Positions 51,249 to 61,041 of a stretch of 64,000 nucleotides of DNA are shown one piece after another. Source of the DNA: Allocoprobacillus halotolerans (GTDB taxonomy: Bacteria; Bacillota_I; Bacilli_A; Erysipelotrichales; Coprobacillaceae). Under the pieces are notes generated by a model that worked only from the letters and a program-made list of their open reading frames with translations, was not told the DNA's origin and ran no database searches. The translations under genes were made by a program, and so were the position numbers. Each line of letters begins with the position of its first letter. Within the stretch, counting starts at the first letter, position 1. The stretch lies in assembly GCF_024399475.1 (NCBI RefSeq), contig NZ_CP101620.1, positions 434,001 through 498,000 of the forward strand. Direction: 5' to 3'.

Positions 51249-51487
51249 TGAAGGAGGATACACTGGTATTAAAAAACACTTTAAAAGAATGTCGAAGAAA
51301 AGTAGGGCTTTGACAAGCTCAACTTGCAAAAATGGTAGGCGTTTCAAGAAACACAATTAGTTCTATCGAAACCGGACAATTTAACCCCACTGCAAAACTT
51401 GCCCTTGTGCTTTGTATTGCTCTTGAACAAAAATTTGAAGAATTGTTTTACTTCGATAGTACGGCATATAACATCTATATTCGCTAA
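51248..51487 (+). pseudogene. XRE-family regulator with in-frame TGA
   Basis: 79-codon HTH protein reading LKECRRKVGL, stop (TGA), QAQLAKMVGVSRNTISSIE, then FNPTAKLALVLCIALEQ. In this family the interrupted position is nearly always Ser (GLSQxQLA), so a TCA to TGA change explains it. The HTH recognition helix lies after the stop. Reinitiation at a later ATG would lose helix 1. Coupled to the DUF6442 gene. Non-functional as given, unless the base is a sequencing error. Confidence 0.75.
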
Positions 51488-51535
51488 AATCAGGCAATCA
51501 AACAAAACCATCACTTATTATAAAATGGAAATAGT

Positions 51536-51687
51536 ATGCAAAACTCTAAACGCGTTAGAAACAGAATCTTGTATTCTCAGAATCAATATGAAAACTTTGA
51601 TTTAGACAAGGAATATACTGATTCAATAAAAATCAAGAAATCAGAACTGTTACTTACAATGATGAAAGTGATAAATTTGAAAAATAA
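51536..51687 (+). pseudogene. Small hypothetical ORF, frameshifted
   Basis: Reads MQNSKRVRNRILYSQNQYEN and DLDKEYTDSIK. After adding one A to an A5 run near 51631 it reads NQEIRTVTYNDESDKFEK and stops at 51687. About 50 residues, charged, with no membrane segment. No clear ribosome binding site. Family not recognised; could be the tail of a larger lost gene. Confidence 0.35.
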
Positions 51688-51761
51688 AAAAGGAGGATAA
51701 TGTAGTCAAACACTTCTCCTCATAGTATTTTATAATACCAAAATTTCTTTATAGCTTTTTA

Positions 51762-52222
51762 TTACAATCTCTTTTCCATTAAATATCTTCTAATTCTTAC
51801 TCCACGTCTTTCAACAATCTGTTCTTCTAAAACAACATAACCCATTTTTTCAAAAATGGTTGTGATGTCACTGAAGCTGCTGTATTCATAAATGCAATAC
51901 CTTTCGCTTTTGCATATTTTTCCAATTGTTGAGCAATTAAAGAAGCAATTCCTTGATGTAGATAATCCGGATGTACATAAAGTCTATCTAAATATCCCGT
52001 TTCTCCAACATCCCCAAAACCAATAATCTGTGATTCCTTTTCAACAACCAAAGTATGATTTCTATTTAATGATGCCTGCCAACGATAAATATCAGGATTC
52101 TTTGGTGCCCATGCATCAAGCTGTTCAAGTGTATAATCATTCACACAAACAGTATGAATATTATCATAAAACAATTTTAAAATAGAATCTAAATCACTTT
52201 GCTTATATAATCTTGTTTTCAT
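51762..52222 (-). CDS. GNAT-family acetyltransferase (frameshifted near C-terminus)
   Basis: Single GCN5-related domain of about 153 residues; start ATG 52222 after GGGGTGGTGTGG. Acetyl-CoA loop in HPDYLHQGIASLIAQQL (near 95), preceded by IIGFGDVGETGYLDRLYV. The printed frame ends at 51827 with FLKKWVMLF. Adding one T to the minus-strand T5 run at 51852-51856 gives FFEKMGYVVLEEQIVERRG, the normal ending, to 51762. Substrate unknown. Next to, but not clearly co-transcribed with, the glutamine synthetase gene. Confidence 0.83.
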
Positions 52223-52315
52223 CCACACCACCCCTTCAAAAACTATATCTATTATATCATACTCTTTTAAAATAAGAAACATTTTCGCATAATGGAATCC
52301 TCTTTCTAAAGAAAA

Positions 52316-52337
52316 ACTGATACATCCAAGTATCAGT
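52316..52337 (-). terminator. Terminator of glutamine synthetase gene
   Basis: ACTGATAC-ATCCAA-GTATCAGT perfect 8-bp stem with a T tract on the minus strand, immediately beyond the stop at 52338. Confidence 0.85.
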
Positions 52338-54416
52338 CTAAATTCCAAATAATAAATCCATGTATGTTGGCATTGGCCAATATTTTTCATCTACACAATT
52401 TTCAATACAATCTACAATTTCTCTTAGCGCTGACATTGTCGTTAAAACATCATCACGCCATATTTTAGCCATTTCTAACACATCTGCCTCAACATGTCTT
52501 GCTCTTTCAATATGTTTTTCTAAAATCATCATTTGATTTTTCATCTGTGATATTAATGATGACAAGTTTTTTACATCATCAACAACATAATCATTAATAA
52601 TACCTAAATCTTGCATATGCAAAGATGTCTTTGTGAGTTGATCTAAATAAGATAAAGCAGCAGGATAAATTTCATTTTTTGCCATCTTTAACGCCGTTAA
52701 AGCCTCAACACGAATCGTTTTATTATAATTTTCAAGTAAAATTTCATAACGTGCTTGAAGTTCAACTTCACTATAAACACCTAAACGTTTAAACATTTGA
52801 ATAATCTTTGGATCTTTTAAACATTCCATTGCTTCAACTGTATTTTTACGATTAGGCAGTCCTCTACGCTTAGCTTCCTCTTCCCATTCTTTTGAATAGC
52901 CATCACCATTAAAAATAATGCGTTGATGTTGAGATAAAAATACTTTAATGACTTCCATTGGTTCTTGACCTTTTTCAATCAAGTCAGCCATTTCTTCCAT
53001 TTCATAAGCTAAAATAGAATTCAGAATTGTATTTGGTCCAGCAATAGATTGTGAAGATCCTACAGCTCTAAACTCAAATTTATTTCCTGTAAAAGCAAAA
53101 GGAGAAGTACGATTACGATCAGTATTATCTTTAGAAAAATCAGGAACTACGGAAACCCCTGTCTGGAATCTGGCTTTATCAATATTCTCTAATTCTTCAC
53201 CTTTAATAATGGCTTGAATAATTTTATCTAAATCTTCACCTAAAAAGATAGAAATAATCGCTGGTGGTGCTTCATTAGCCCCTAAACGATGATCATTTCC
53301 AGCCGTTGCTGTTGACATACGTAATAAATCAGCATACTCATCTACTGCTTTGATTGTACAAGCTAAAGCTGCTAAAAATGGTACGTTTTCACTTGGGTTT
53401 TGTCCTGGATTGAATAAATTAACACCTGTATTTGTAACAACTGACCAGTTATCATGTTTTCCTGAACCATTAACACCTGCAAATGGTTTTTCATGCAACA
53501 AACATCTTAAACCATGTTTTTTCGCAATATCTTGCATCAACAACATCAATAAATGATTATTATCAGTTGTAATATTCACATTGCGATAAACACAAGCGAC
53601 TTCATGTTGAGCTGGAGCGACTTCATTATGCTTTGTTTTAGAAGGAATTCCATATTTCCATAACTCATGATCCAATTCTTTCATGAATGCAGCGACTTTA
53701 CGTTTTAAACTTCCAAAATAATGATCTTCTAATTCTTGACCTTTAGGAGCCATTGCTCCAAAAAGTGTTCTTCCAGTTAATTTTAAATCCATACGTTTTT
53801 GATAAAACTCATCGGCCACAAGAAAATATTCCTGTTCACTTCCTACTGAGGCATCAACATGTGTGACACCTTCCATCCCTAGTAATGGTAACAAACGACA
53901 AGAGGCTTTTGTTAAAGCATCTACTGATTTTAATAATGGTGTTTTTTTATCTAAAGCCTCACCTGTATAAGAACAAAAGAGTGTTGGAATATACAAGCTG
54001 CCATCTTTCACAAATGCTGGTGATGTACAATCCCACGCCGTATACCCACGTGCTTCAAAAGTTGCACGTAAACCACCACTAGGAAAAGATGATGCATCTG
54101 GTTCACCCTTTCTTAATGTTTTTCCACTAAATTCTAAGATAGCTTTATTGCCATCTGGTTCTAAAAAAGCATCATGTTTTTCAGCTGTCAAACCAGTCAT
54201 TGGCATAAACCAATGTGTAAAATGTGTTGCTCCATTTTCAACCGCCCAAATCTTCATTGCATTGGCAATCACGGTTGCTGTTTCTTTAGCTAAAGGCTCA
54301 CCTTTATCTAAAGCCTCATGAAAAGCCTTATATGTTGATTTTGGAATTCTTTCTCTCATGACATCATCACTGAAAGTCAAACATCCATAATTTTCAAGTA
54401 ACTTATTCATATCCAT
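52338..54416 (-). CDS. glnN: Glutamine synthetase type III
   Basis: ATP-dependent synthesis of glutamine from glutamate and ammonia; dodecameric GSIII enzyme. Start at ATG 54416 after GGGGGATG. About 692 residues, typical of type III and far longer than GSI. Hallmarks: THFTHWFMPMTGLTAEKHD near 80, GSEQEYFLV near 200, KHNEVAPAQHEVACVYRN near 270, and FAGVNGSGKHDNWS near 325. Single gene with its own terminator. It could use the 2-oxoglutarate-derived glutamate made through the acn-icd operon. Confidence 0.95.
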   Translation of the reverse strand: MDMNKLLENYGCLTFSDDVMRERIPKSTYKAFHEALDKGEPLAKETATVIANAMKIWAVENGATHFTHWFMPMTGLTAEKHDAFLEPDGNKAILEFSGKTLRKGEPDASSFPSGGLRATFEARGYTAWDCTSPAFVKDGSLYIPTLFCSYTGEALDKKTPLLKSVDALTKASCRLLPLLGMEGVTHVDASVGSEQEYFLVADEFYQKRMDLKLTGRTLFGAMAPKGQELEDHYFGSLKRKVAAFMKELDHELWKYGIPSKTKHNEVAPAQHEVACVYRNVNITTDNNHLLMLLMQDIAKKHGLRCLLHEKPFAGVNGSGKHDNWSVVTNTGVNLFNPGQNPSENVPFLAALACTIKAVDEYADLLRMSTATAGNDHRLGANEAPPAIISIFLGEDLDKIIQAIIKGEELENIDKARFQTGVSVVPDFSKDNTDRNRTSPFAFTGNKFEFRAVGSSQSIAGPNTILNSILAYEMEEMADLIEKGQEPMEVIKVFLSQHQRIIFNGDGYSKEWEEEAKRRGLPNRKNTVEAMECLKDPKIIQMFKRLGVYSEVELQARYEILLENYNKTIRVEALTALKMAKNEIYPAALSYLDQLTKTSLHMQDLGIINDYVVDDVKNLSSLISQMKNQMMILEKHIERARHVEADVLEMAKIWRDDVLTTMSALREIVDCIENCVDEKYWPMPTYMDLLFGI

Positions 54417-54593
54417 CTTACGACATCCCCCTTTTTTCCAACATTGTATCAATTTCTTACCCTCATGTCTACCCAAAATCTTTCAAGTTATGAGGAAAAC
54501 ATAGAAATTTTCAAACAATGAAATTTTAAATATTTTCTATATTCTATTGTATTTTTCTTGTTTCATATTATACTTATTGAGAGGTGAATTATT

Positions 54594-55274
54594 ATGTTTG
54601 GACAATTTCATGCCTTGATCATTCATAGTCATAAAGATTTCAACAATCAAATCAAAGAGTATTTAGAATCTAAAGACTATGTATGTCAACAAGTGATAAC
54701 TTATAAAGATTTAGAAAACTATTTTGAAAATCATACTTATGATTGCGTGATTATTGAAGATAATTTTCCACGTATTCGTATCAGAGATTTTCTCGTTCAA
54801 ATCAAATTGAAAGGTCAACCCATTGTTGTTGTTTTAAGTGATGCTTTGGCTCCTGATTATTTAGAATCTTTATTAAATGCAGGAGCTGATGATTATTTAA
54901 CTGAACCTTTTGCTTTAAAAGATTTAGATATAAAAATCCAGTCAGTCTATAAAAATGGAATCTTAAAACCAAGACGTATCTATCGTTTTAAAGATATTGT
55001 GATGGATACAACAGCCAGAACATGTTCATGTCATGGAAAAGCTTTAACACTAACAAAAAACGAATACAAACTTTTATCTATTTTAATCGCCCATCCTTAT
55101 CAACCATTTACTGTTTCTTATTTGTTTGAACAAGTTTGGGGTTCATCTATCTATGAAGATGGGACATCTATTCCAGCATTAATCAGTAATGTTGTGATGA
55201 AATTAAGGCTAGCGAATAATGATCAAGAATATATCAAACGATTTGGTAAAGATAGTTATAAAATGGCGTTTTAA
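54594..55274 (+). CDS. Response regulator-like transcription factor with atypical receiver domain
   Basis: 226 residues: a receiver-like domain (1-120) and an OmpR/PhoB-type winged helix (about 130-226; TLTKNEYKLLSIL, GTSIPALISNVVMKLR). Key receiver residues are changed. The acidic pair after the first strand is replaced (ALIIHSHKD), the phospho-acceptor position reads Glu in CVIIEDNFPR, and the conserved Lys is Glu in DYLTEPFAL. No histidine kinase gene lies nearby. It probably works without phosphorylation, for example by binding a ligand or as a constitutive regulator. Own promoter and terminator. Confidence 0.8.
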   Translation: MFGQFHALIIHSHKDFNNQIKEYLESKDYVCQQVITYKDLENYFENHTYDCVIIEDNFPRIRIRDFLVQIKLKGQPIVVVLSDALAPDYLESLLNAGADDYLTEPFALKDLDIKIQSVYKNGILKPRRIYRFKDIVMDTTARTCSCHGKALTLTKNEYKLLSILIAHPYQPFTVSYLFEQVWGSSIYEDGTSIPALISNVVMKLRLANNDQEYIKRFGKDSYKMAF

Positions 55275-55309
55275 AAGAAGAACTTTTGCTTAGTTCTTCT
55301 TTTTATTTA
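55272..55309 (+). terminator. Terminator of response regulator gene
   Basis: AAAGAAGAAC / GTTCTTCTTT perfect 10-bp stem followed by T-rich sequence, directly after the stop codon. Confidence 0.85.
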
Positions 55310-55748
55310 TGATTTTCTTTTGAAAAATAAGCTGTTAAAATTTTTAAACTTTCCTCTTTTAAAACACCTGCTGTGACTTGAGGATAAAATGGCGAATGGT
55401 CAAAAACCATTTGGCTACATTCACACCCATCTTCATGAAGAATATGATTTAAATCTGTTTGACTGGCTCCGTAAACTAATCTTCCTAGCTTTGACCAAAC
55501 GATTGCATCAGAACACATAAAGATGGTTCACAACTTGAATAAAGTGTATATTCACTTAAATCTATTATTTTATTTTCTTCACAAAATCTTCTAATCAATC
55601 CTGCCTCAGCATGAAAAGTCGGATCACTGGCTGAAAAAATCTGATTTTCATTTGTATAGACAATTTCCTGATCTTTGACCAATACTGCTCCAAATGGCTC
55701 ATTGCCATGTTCAACGGCTTGAGCTGATAGCTCAATTGCTTTTCTCAT
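55303..55748 (-). pseudogene. Nucleoside/cytidine deaminase-family protein, frameshifted, altered zinc site
   Basis: Zinc-dependent deaminase of the guanine/tRNA-adenosine deaminase type, about 149 codons. The N-terminal part has FGAVLVKDQEIVY and the catalytic HAE in DPTFHAEAGLIRR. The second part has CSDAIVWSKLGRLVYGAS. Joining them needs one extra T in a T3 run near 55525. Even then the zinc motif reads CEPSFMC instead of CEPCxxC, so one of three zinc ligands is missing. The frameshift is in a short run and coincides with the lost cysteine, so true decay or a local error burst is more likely than simple homopolymer miscalling. Confidence 0.75.
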
Positions 55749-55757
55749 AAAAACTCA

Positions 55758-56027
55758 TCATTCATCTTTCTTTCTCGCTAATTCCACTTCTTGTGTTGTA
55801 ATGAGTGCATTTTTTTGTAAATATTGTATAGCTTTTAAAGCATAGTGATAGGCTTCTTCACTAGAACCCGCTACTGCATCAGTAACAACTTTTATATAGT
55901 AATCATGCTGATGTGCATCAACAACTGTATAATGAATGCATACATCTGTTAAACCACCTGTTAGGTATAACGTATCAACATGCAATCCTTTTAATAATAT
56001 TTCTAAATTCGTTCCAAAAAACGCCAC
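55758..56027 (-). pseudogene. 3' part of isochorismatase/cysteine hydrolase gene
   Basis: C-terminal ~88 residues of an isochorismatase-like hydrolase (nicotinamidase group): AFFGTNLEILLKGLHVDTLYL, GGLTDVCIHYTVVDAHQHDY with the catalytic Cys of TDVC, and VTDAVAGSSEEAYHYAL. The N-terminal half, with the catalytic Asp and Lys, is missing because the sequence runs into the esterase gene in another frame. It cannot be a functional enzyme. Confidence 0.8.
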
Positions 56028-56683
56028 TCATGGCTATAACCAGGTTCACTAATCCATGTATGTTCAACTTTCTGATTTTCAAGTAACTGGACATATGCCA
56101 AATCATCTTCATATAGAAAATCCTGATCTCCACATGCAATATAAATATCTGGCAGTTTTTCTTGAAGCTCTAGAGCTTTTCTTGTCACTTCTTCGATGCT
56201 TATATCATTTTTAGCAAGAGCTGGTGAAAAAGCACCTACCGTATGATAATGTTGTGGATGCGTTAAGCCATGATATAAAGCACCAAAACCACCCATTGAT
56301 AACCCTGCAATATAAGTATCTTCCTGACGAGAAGAAATAGGAAATGTTTGAGTAATAAATTCAGGTAATTCTTTTTCAATAAAATCATAAAATAAATCTT
56401 GTGGATGATTCATATAAAATTTGTTTTCTCCAGCAATCATAACAACTGCAATCTGTCGTTCTTCAGCAAATAATTCTACATTTGTATACCCACACCATTG
56501 CTTATGATTATTTCCATAACCATGTAATAAGTATAAAACTGGATAGGGTTGTGGATAAACATGATGAACAGGTTGGACATCTTGATGTCTTGATTGTGGA
56601 ATTGTTATAGTGGGAAGAATAATATCAATATCCACTGTTCTTTGTAAGGTATATGAAATCATATTACATTGTATTTTTGCCAT
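56003..56683 (-). pseudogene. Alpha/beta-hydrolase esterase (EstA/FrmB-like), 3'-truncated
   Basis: Esterase of the S-formylglutathione hydrolase/tributyrin esterase type. Oxyanion region VLYLLHGYGNNHKQW (near 50), nucleophile elbow IAGLSMGGFGALYHG (near 125), catalytic Asp in CGDQDFLYEDD, and His in PGYSHEWRF. All catalytic residues remain, but the usual last ~30 residues after HEWRF are replaced by a few codons read from the isochorismatase gene. Residual activity is conceivable. The join lies within GGCGTTTTTTGGAACG, readable in both genes. Confidence 0.8.
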
Positions 56684-57035
56684 ATAGACTCCTCCTTTAT
56701 AATATAATCATAACGCTTACATTCTCTTCTTTCTATCCAATTATTATTCAAAAAAGGATAAATTTTTAGCTTGATAACACATAACAATATCTTATTGAAA
56801 ATATAACAAATGGATTTTAAATAATAATAGTGATACTCACAAACATCCTATTATTTTTAATATGAATTGAAATAATCAGCAAAACATCAATAAATATATA
56901 ACCATAGAAAATATTTTTTGATGCATGTATCAATGTATGAAACGGGCATAATCATATCTATAGTTCATAATAATATTTGATATAAAAAGAATCTCGCTTA
57001 TCAAAACGAAATTCCTTTTAACATTCTTCTTTCTA
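56684..57035. other. AT-rich intergenic region, no gene seen
   Basis: About 350 bp with no ORF of coding character on either strand and no clear terminator. Contains the esterase promoter at its left side. Confidence 0.5.
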
Positions 57036-57939
57036 TTAGATATACTTTAATACATCATTTTCACTATGTATATCTGATATATGTAAAGCAATATTAGACA
57101 ATTCTTCTTCATTACTTTTTTCAATTCTCACTATCAATTCAGGTGTGAGTTTTCCTAACGTATTTTTGAGTAGTAAAATAACTAATTCTAACTTACCTTT
57201 TTTCATACCACGTTCCATGCCACGTTCTTCTCCTTTTTGAAATCCTGAATTTTCAATGTCCTGCCAAAATGACCACATTGCCATAGTTTCTTTATCTCCT
57301 TTCACTAAATCTAAAATATCATATCTTTCTGTAAGTATTGCTATCACTCTTGCAGCTGCCTTTGATACTTCCATTCCTTTGAAATCTTCTTTCTCTTTTC
57401 TCCATATCTTCCCTACTGCTTTGACAACACTGCGATTATCCTCATTTTTGAGTAGGTGATAATCCAAGTCCTTGATGTCAATCACATTCATCTTCCAGTC
57501 ATTGCTTTCCTGCTTGATGCCTTCAGGAATATTGACTCTTTCTAACAAGGATGTCTTGGCTGTCCATTTACCTTCACCATGAAACAAGACAATACTCATG
57601 ACATATGGAAGCATATGATTCTTGGATTTTTTATCCTGCATGTTGTAGGTCAATGCATCATAGAGAAGTGTTCTTGACACCATTGTAAAGTCAACCTGAT
57701 TGTGTGCCTCCAACGCAAGAATAGCCTGTGACTCTTTTCCTTTCCACATCATGATGACATCACGTCGTCGTTCCTTGGAAATATACTTACCTACAAAGAT
57801 TTCATTGGAATCCATGACTTGTAGTTCATCAGGCTTAATGACATCCTGACCACCATATAAAATAGCATTCATCAAGTCGGCAAAACGACTGGTGTCCTTG
57901 AAGAAATCCTTAATTATGTGATCCGTTTGCATGCTCATT
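57036..57939 (-). CDS. Rpn-family recombination-promoting nuclease/putative transposase
   Basis: PD-(D/E)XK nuclease-type protein of about 300 residues; start ATG 57939 after AAAGGAGGTTGTGATA. The N-terminal catalytic domain has TSRFADLMNAILYGGQ and a core with RRRDVIMMW and AILALEAHNQVDF. The late region has the repeat-like GEERGMERGMKKGKLELV typical of the family. Rpn proteins are DNA endonucleases that promote RecA-independent recombination and are often multicopy. G+C-richer than its neighbours in its first two thirds, hinting at recent transfer. Confidence 0.83.
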
Positions 57940-58019
57940 ATCACAACCTCCTTTCTATATATTCCAGGAGGGCTCATAGACATTATACAACAATATTTGC
58001 TTATTGTAAATATATTCAT

Positions 58020-58263
58020 CTTTAATAAGAACCCTCCTATTATTTATATATGCAATTTTTTTCCATTTTTCTTTTTTTATTTCCAACTTTTTACAAAAAA
58101 ATAAAATAATAGTTCTATCTTATAATTGTTATAATGAGATAGAACATGATTATCATTAAATTGATAGAAAACAAAAAAAGCTGAATAGTCATCAGCTTAA
58201 AAAGTTTGAGATAATAGCTTTTTATTGTTCAATTCATAACGACGATAGAATAAATGTAATACT
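58020..58263. other. Intergenic region with terminator and gene fragment
   Basis: AAGCTGA/TCAGCTT hairpin at about 58181-58198 with flanking A/T tracts. Between it and the ABC ATPase stop, minus-strand codons read LWNKVLHLFYRRYELNNKK and LLSQTF-stop, with no start codon. This may be the true C-terminus of the ATPase gene after an indel, or a remnant of another gene. Confidence 0.4.
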
Positions 58264-59025
58264 TTATTCCATAATTATGAGTGACTCCTTAGAATTCATC
58301 TTTACAATTTCATAAAAATATTCATTTTGAGTTTTATTTTCTCTTGAAACCTCCATTTTAATTTCTCCATCTTTAATATAAATAACACGATGAGAATATG
58401 AGGCAATCATAGGATCATGTGTAACCATTAAAATAGACATTCCTTGGTTGTTGAGTGATTGGAACAAACGCATAATTTCATGTGAGTTTTCACTGTCAAG
58501 GTTACCTGTTGGTTCATCAGCAATCAGAATACTTGGATTATTTACAATAGCACGACATATACCTGCACGTTGATTTTGACCACCTGAGCATTCAAAAGGA
58601 TATTTTTTTAAAAGTTCTTCAATGCCTACATTTCTCGCAACCTGTTGCACTTTATCATCAATATCTTTTGTCTTTTCATTAAATAATGTCAATGGAAAAG
58701 CAATATTTTCATATATAGTTAAATAATGCAATAAATTGGCTTTTTGAAAAACAAGACCAAGTTTTTGATATCGCAATTTTGTGAGTTCTCTTGATGACAA
58801 ACTATGAACATCCTGACCATCTAACTGAACATTTCCTTGACTTGGTGTATCAGTCAAAGATATACAATTCAATAATGTTGTTTTTCCTGCTCCAGAAGGT
58901 CCCATAATACACACAAATTCACCCTTTTCCATAGAAAAATCAATATTCTTTAAAGCAAAAGTAGGATGGCTGAGTACTTCATCATAAATCTTTGACAAAT
59001 TCTTAATTTCAATAATTGAGTTCAT
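58264..59025 (-). CDS. ABC transporter ATP-binding protein (MacB/BceA-like)
   Basis: ATPase subunit of an FtsX-type ABC exporter, 253 residues. Walker A GPSGAGKTT (near 40), Q-loop FQKANLLHYLT, signature ECSGGQNQRAGICRA (Cys in place of the usual Leu), Walker B ILIADEPTGNLDSEN and the switch His in MVTHDP. The length slightly exceeds the ~230 norm. It follows the permease gene by 7 bp. Such pairs export or sense antimicrobial peptides. A LytTR regulator is encoded divergently. Confidence 0.88.
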   Translation of the reverse strand: MNSIIEIKNLSKIYDEVLSHPTFALKNIDFSMEKGEFVCIMGPSGAGKTTLLNCISLTDTPSQGNVQLDGQDVHSLSSRELTKLRYQKLGLVFQKANLLHYLTIYENIAFPLTLFNEKTKDIDDKVQQVARNVGIEELLKKYPFECSGGQNQRAGICRAIVNNPSILIADEPTGNLDSENSHEIMRLFQSLNNQGMSILMVTHDPMIASYSHRVIYIKDGEIKMEVSRENKTQNEYFYEIVKMNSKESLIIME

Positions 59026-59032
59026 AATTCTT

Positions 59033-60321
59033 TTACCCCCTTTGATATCGTTTCATATGACGACATACACATAATATTGTGAGAATAAGCATACTCATTA
59101 AGATAACTAAATAGCTCAACAACAAACCAATAGCAACAACAAAATGTGTTGAATCCAATAAAATAAATCTTACCAACATTAAAATAATATACACAATCGA
59201 AAAACCAAAAATAATAGAATAAAACATCACAATTTCTTTCCTTACCATTATCAAAATATCATGAAAAGAAAATCCACATTTCCACAAAAGTTCATAATCA
59301 CTCTCTCTTTTTTACATTCTGTTAAAAACATTGAAAAAGCACTGCTATACAACAAAATTAATGAACAAATAAATGATAGAAAAGCCACAATAAATTCTTT
59401 AGGTTGATTCACACAACTGATTGTCCAAGACATCATAGCTGTAGAAGAAAATAATAAACCTAAGACCAAAAGAAAATTTTGTTTTAAAGTATAAATTAAG
59501 CTATGGAAAACAATATTTTGTATTTTATCCATTCTCTCTTTTTTATAAATAGATTGTCTTAAAATTTCACACACCTTTTGTCTAATCAAACCACTCGCTC
59601 CACAACACCCTATGAGAGAATAAGCGATTGCTCCCATTAATAAAGTTTCATCCTCAGCAGTTAAAAACATAATAATTCCTAAAACATATAAGAAAATATG
59701 AATAAAACTAGGAAAACGAACAATACGTTTATCTTTTGTCCAATCTGTTCTTTGATCAGATAAATTCTGAATTTCATTTCTATGAATATATCCACATCCT
59801 AAGATTGTTGTTATAACAAAAGAAAAGATATGGATTAAAAAACTATCTATCATCGATGTTATATCAATCATAAAATATGGTGCTTGAATATTTAAATAAG
59901 TATAGATAATGAAATGAATAAGTGTTTGAATAATCAGACCAATCAGCAGTCCACCTATTGATCCTAATAAAATACATATGATGTTTTGGATGCTTAAAAA
60001 CACCGTCATCTTTATTAACGATCCTCCAGCTGCTTTGATCAATTTTAACTCCTGAGATTTTCTTTTTAATGCATATAAATAAGCATGAAACGCTAAAAAT
60101 AATGAAAAACCAACAACAATCATAATAATAAATTCACTATATCTTGGAATAAGTTTTCCATATAGATTTGTATCCATTGCGACTTGAAGATATACATTTT
60201 GTGAAATACCACCAAAGATAAAAGCTGTTGCACTGACAATTGCTAACATCACTGTATAATAGACATTGCTTTTCCAGTCTTTTTTCAACATCCTTACGGC
60301 TAAAATAATTTGTTTCATCAA
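59033..60321 (-). CDS. ABC transporter permease, FtsX-like (frameshifted)
   Basis: Membrane subunit of about 430 residues with seven to eight helices. The main frame (MKQIILAVRMLKKDWKSNVY) breaks at CKKERVIMNF. Adding one A to the A6 run at 59308-59313 continues it as KKRESDYELLWKCGFSFHD and a further ~70 residues with two helices, to 59033. The FtsX core is recognisable in LYALKRKSQELKLIKAAGGS, with the coupling Glu near the middle. One permease with one ATPase resembles the BceAB class, but the large extracellular domain of BceB is absent. Confidence 0.8.
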
Positions 60322-60360
60322 ACCACTCCTTTCCTTTCTTATTTTTATTTTTTATCATTT

Positions 60361-60392
60361 ATGCACTCATGTAAATATGCACTCATGTAAAG
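60361..60392. repeat. Tandem 16-bp direct repeat in divergent promoter region
   Basis: ATGCACTCATGTAAAT is followed at once by ATGCACTCATGTAAAG, 15 of 16 bases the same. It lies about 40 bp upstream of the permease gene and between it and the LytTR gene. LytTR proteins bind direct repeats, so it is a candidate operator, though the 16-bp period differs from the ~21-bp period usual for AgrA-type sites. Confidence 0.65.
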
Positions 60393-60436
60393 CCTTATGA
60401 CACAAAATACAAGAAAGTGACTTCAACAACATATTC

Positions 60437-61037
60437 ATGAAAATCAAAATAGATACGCATATATCAAAAAACAATAATAATTAAAATAAATATTTTTACT
60501 TCTTTCAATAACAACAAACAATATGATATTATTATTTTTGATGACTATACTCTATTAAAACAATTGAATATTTATCAAAAAAGAAATCTTGTTTTTTATG
60601 TTTTTAATAACCATGAAAATATTTTTGATAAACAAAGTATTTATATTAATTATTACATCAGGAATAAATTTTTATATAAAGACTTATATAAAGCAATTTT
60701 AGAAAGCCAAAGTATTTTGTATGAACATATGAATATTCTTTATTTCAATAAAGGAAATATCTATTATCAAATTAAAAAATCAAATATTATTTATATTGAA
60801 TCCTATAGAAATAGTATCGTTATTCATACTCAACTTACACAATATACATTAAGATGTCCATTAAAAAATATACAACATAAACTTGGCATTAAATTCATTC
60901 AATGCCATAAATCATTTATTATTAATACAGACTATATTTCTTCAATAAAAGAAAATAATATCATATTAAATAACGGATATATTATTCCTATAGGACAAAA
61001 ATACAAACATTCTTTAACTAAGCATGATAAGGAGTAG
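60437..61037 (+). CDS. LytTR-domain response regulator-like protein (frameshifted)
   Basis: About 200 residues. C-terminal LytTR DNA-binding domain (about 100-200): SNIIYIESYRNSIVIHTQ, TLRCPLKNIQ and KFIQCHKSFIINTDYISSI are diagnostic. The open frame continues upstream of its first ATG (60564), reading KTIIIKINIFTSFNNNKQYD and IIIFDDYTLLKQ, a receiver-like domain with a possible phospho-Asp. ATG 60437 (MKIKIDTHIS) joins it if one A is removed from, or two are added to, the A6 run at 60466-60471. Divergent from the ABC exporter; likely its regulator. No histidine kinase in view. Confidence 0.75.
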
Positions 61038-61041
61038 AAAA

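Noticed and set aside
58204-58260. Separate small gene downstream of the ABC ATPase
   Set aside because: Coding-like codons exist but there is no start codon or ribosome binding site, so it is listed only as a possible tail or remnant.
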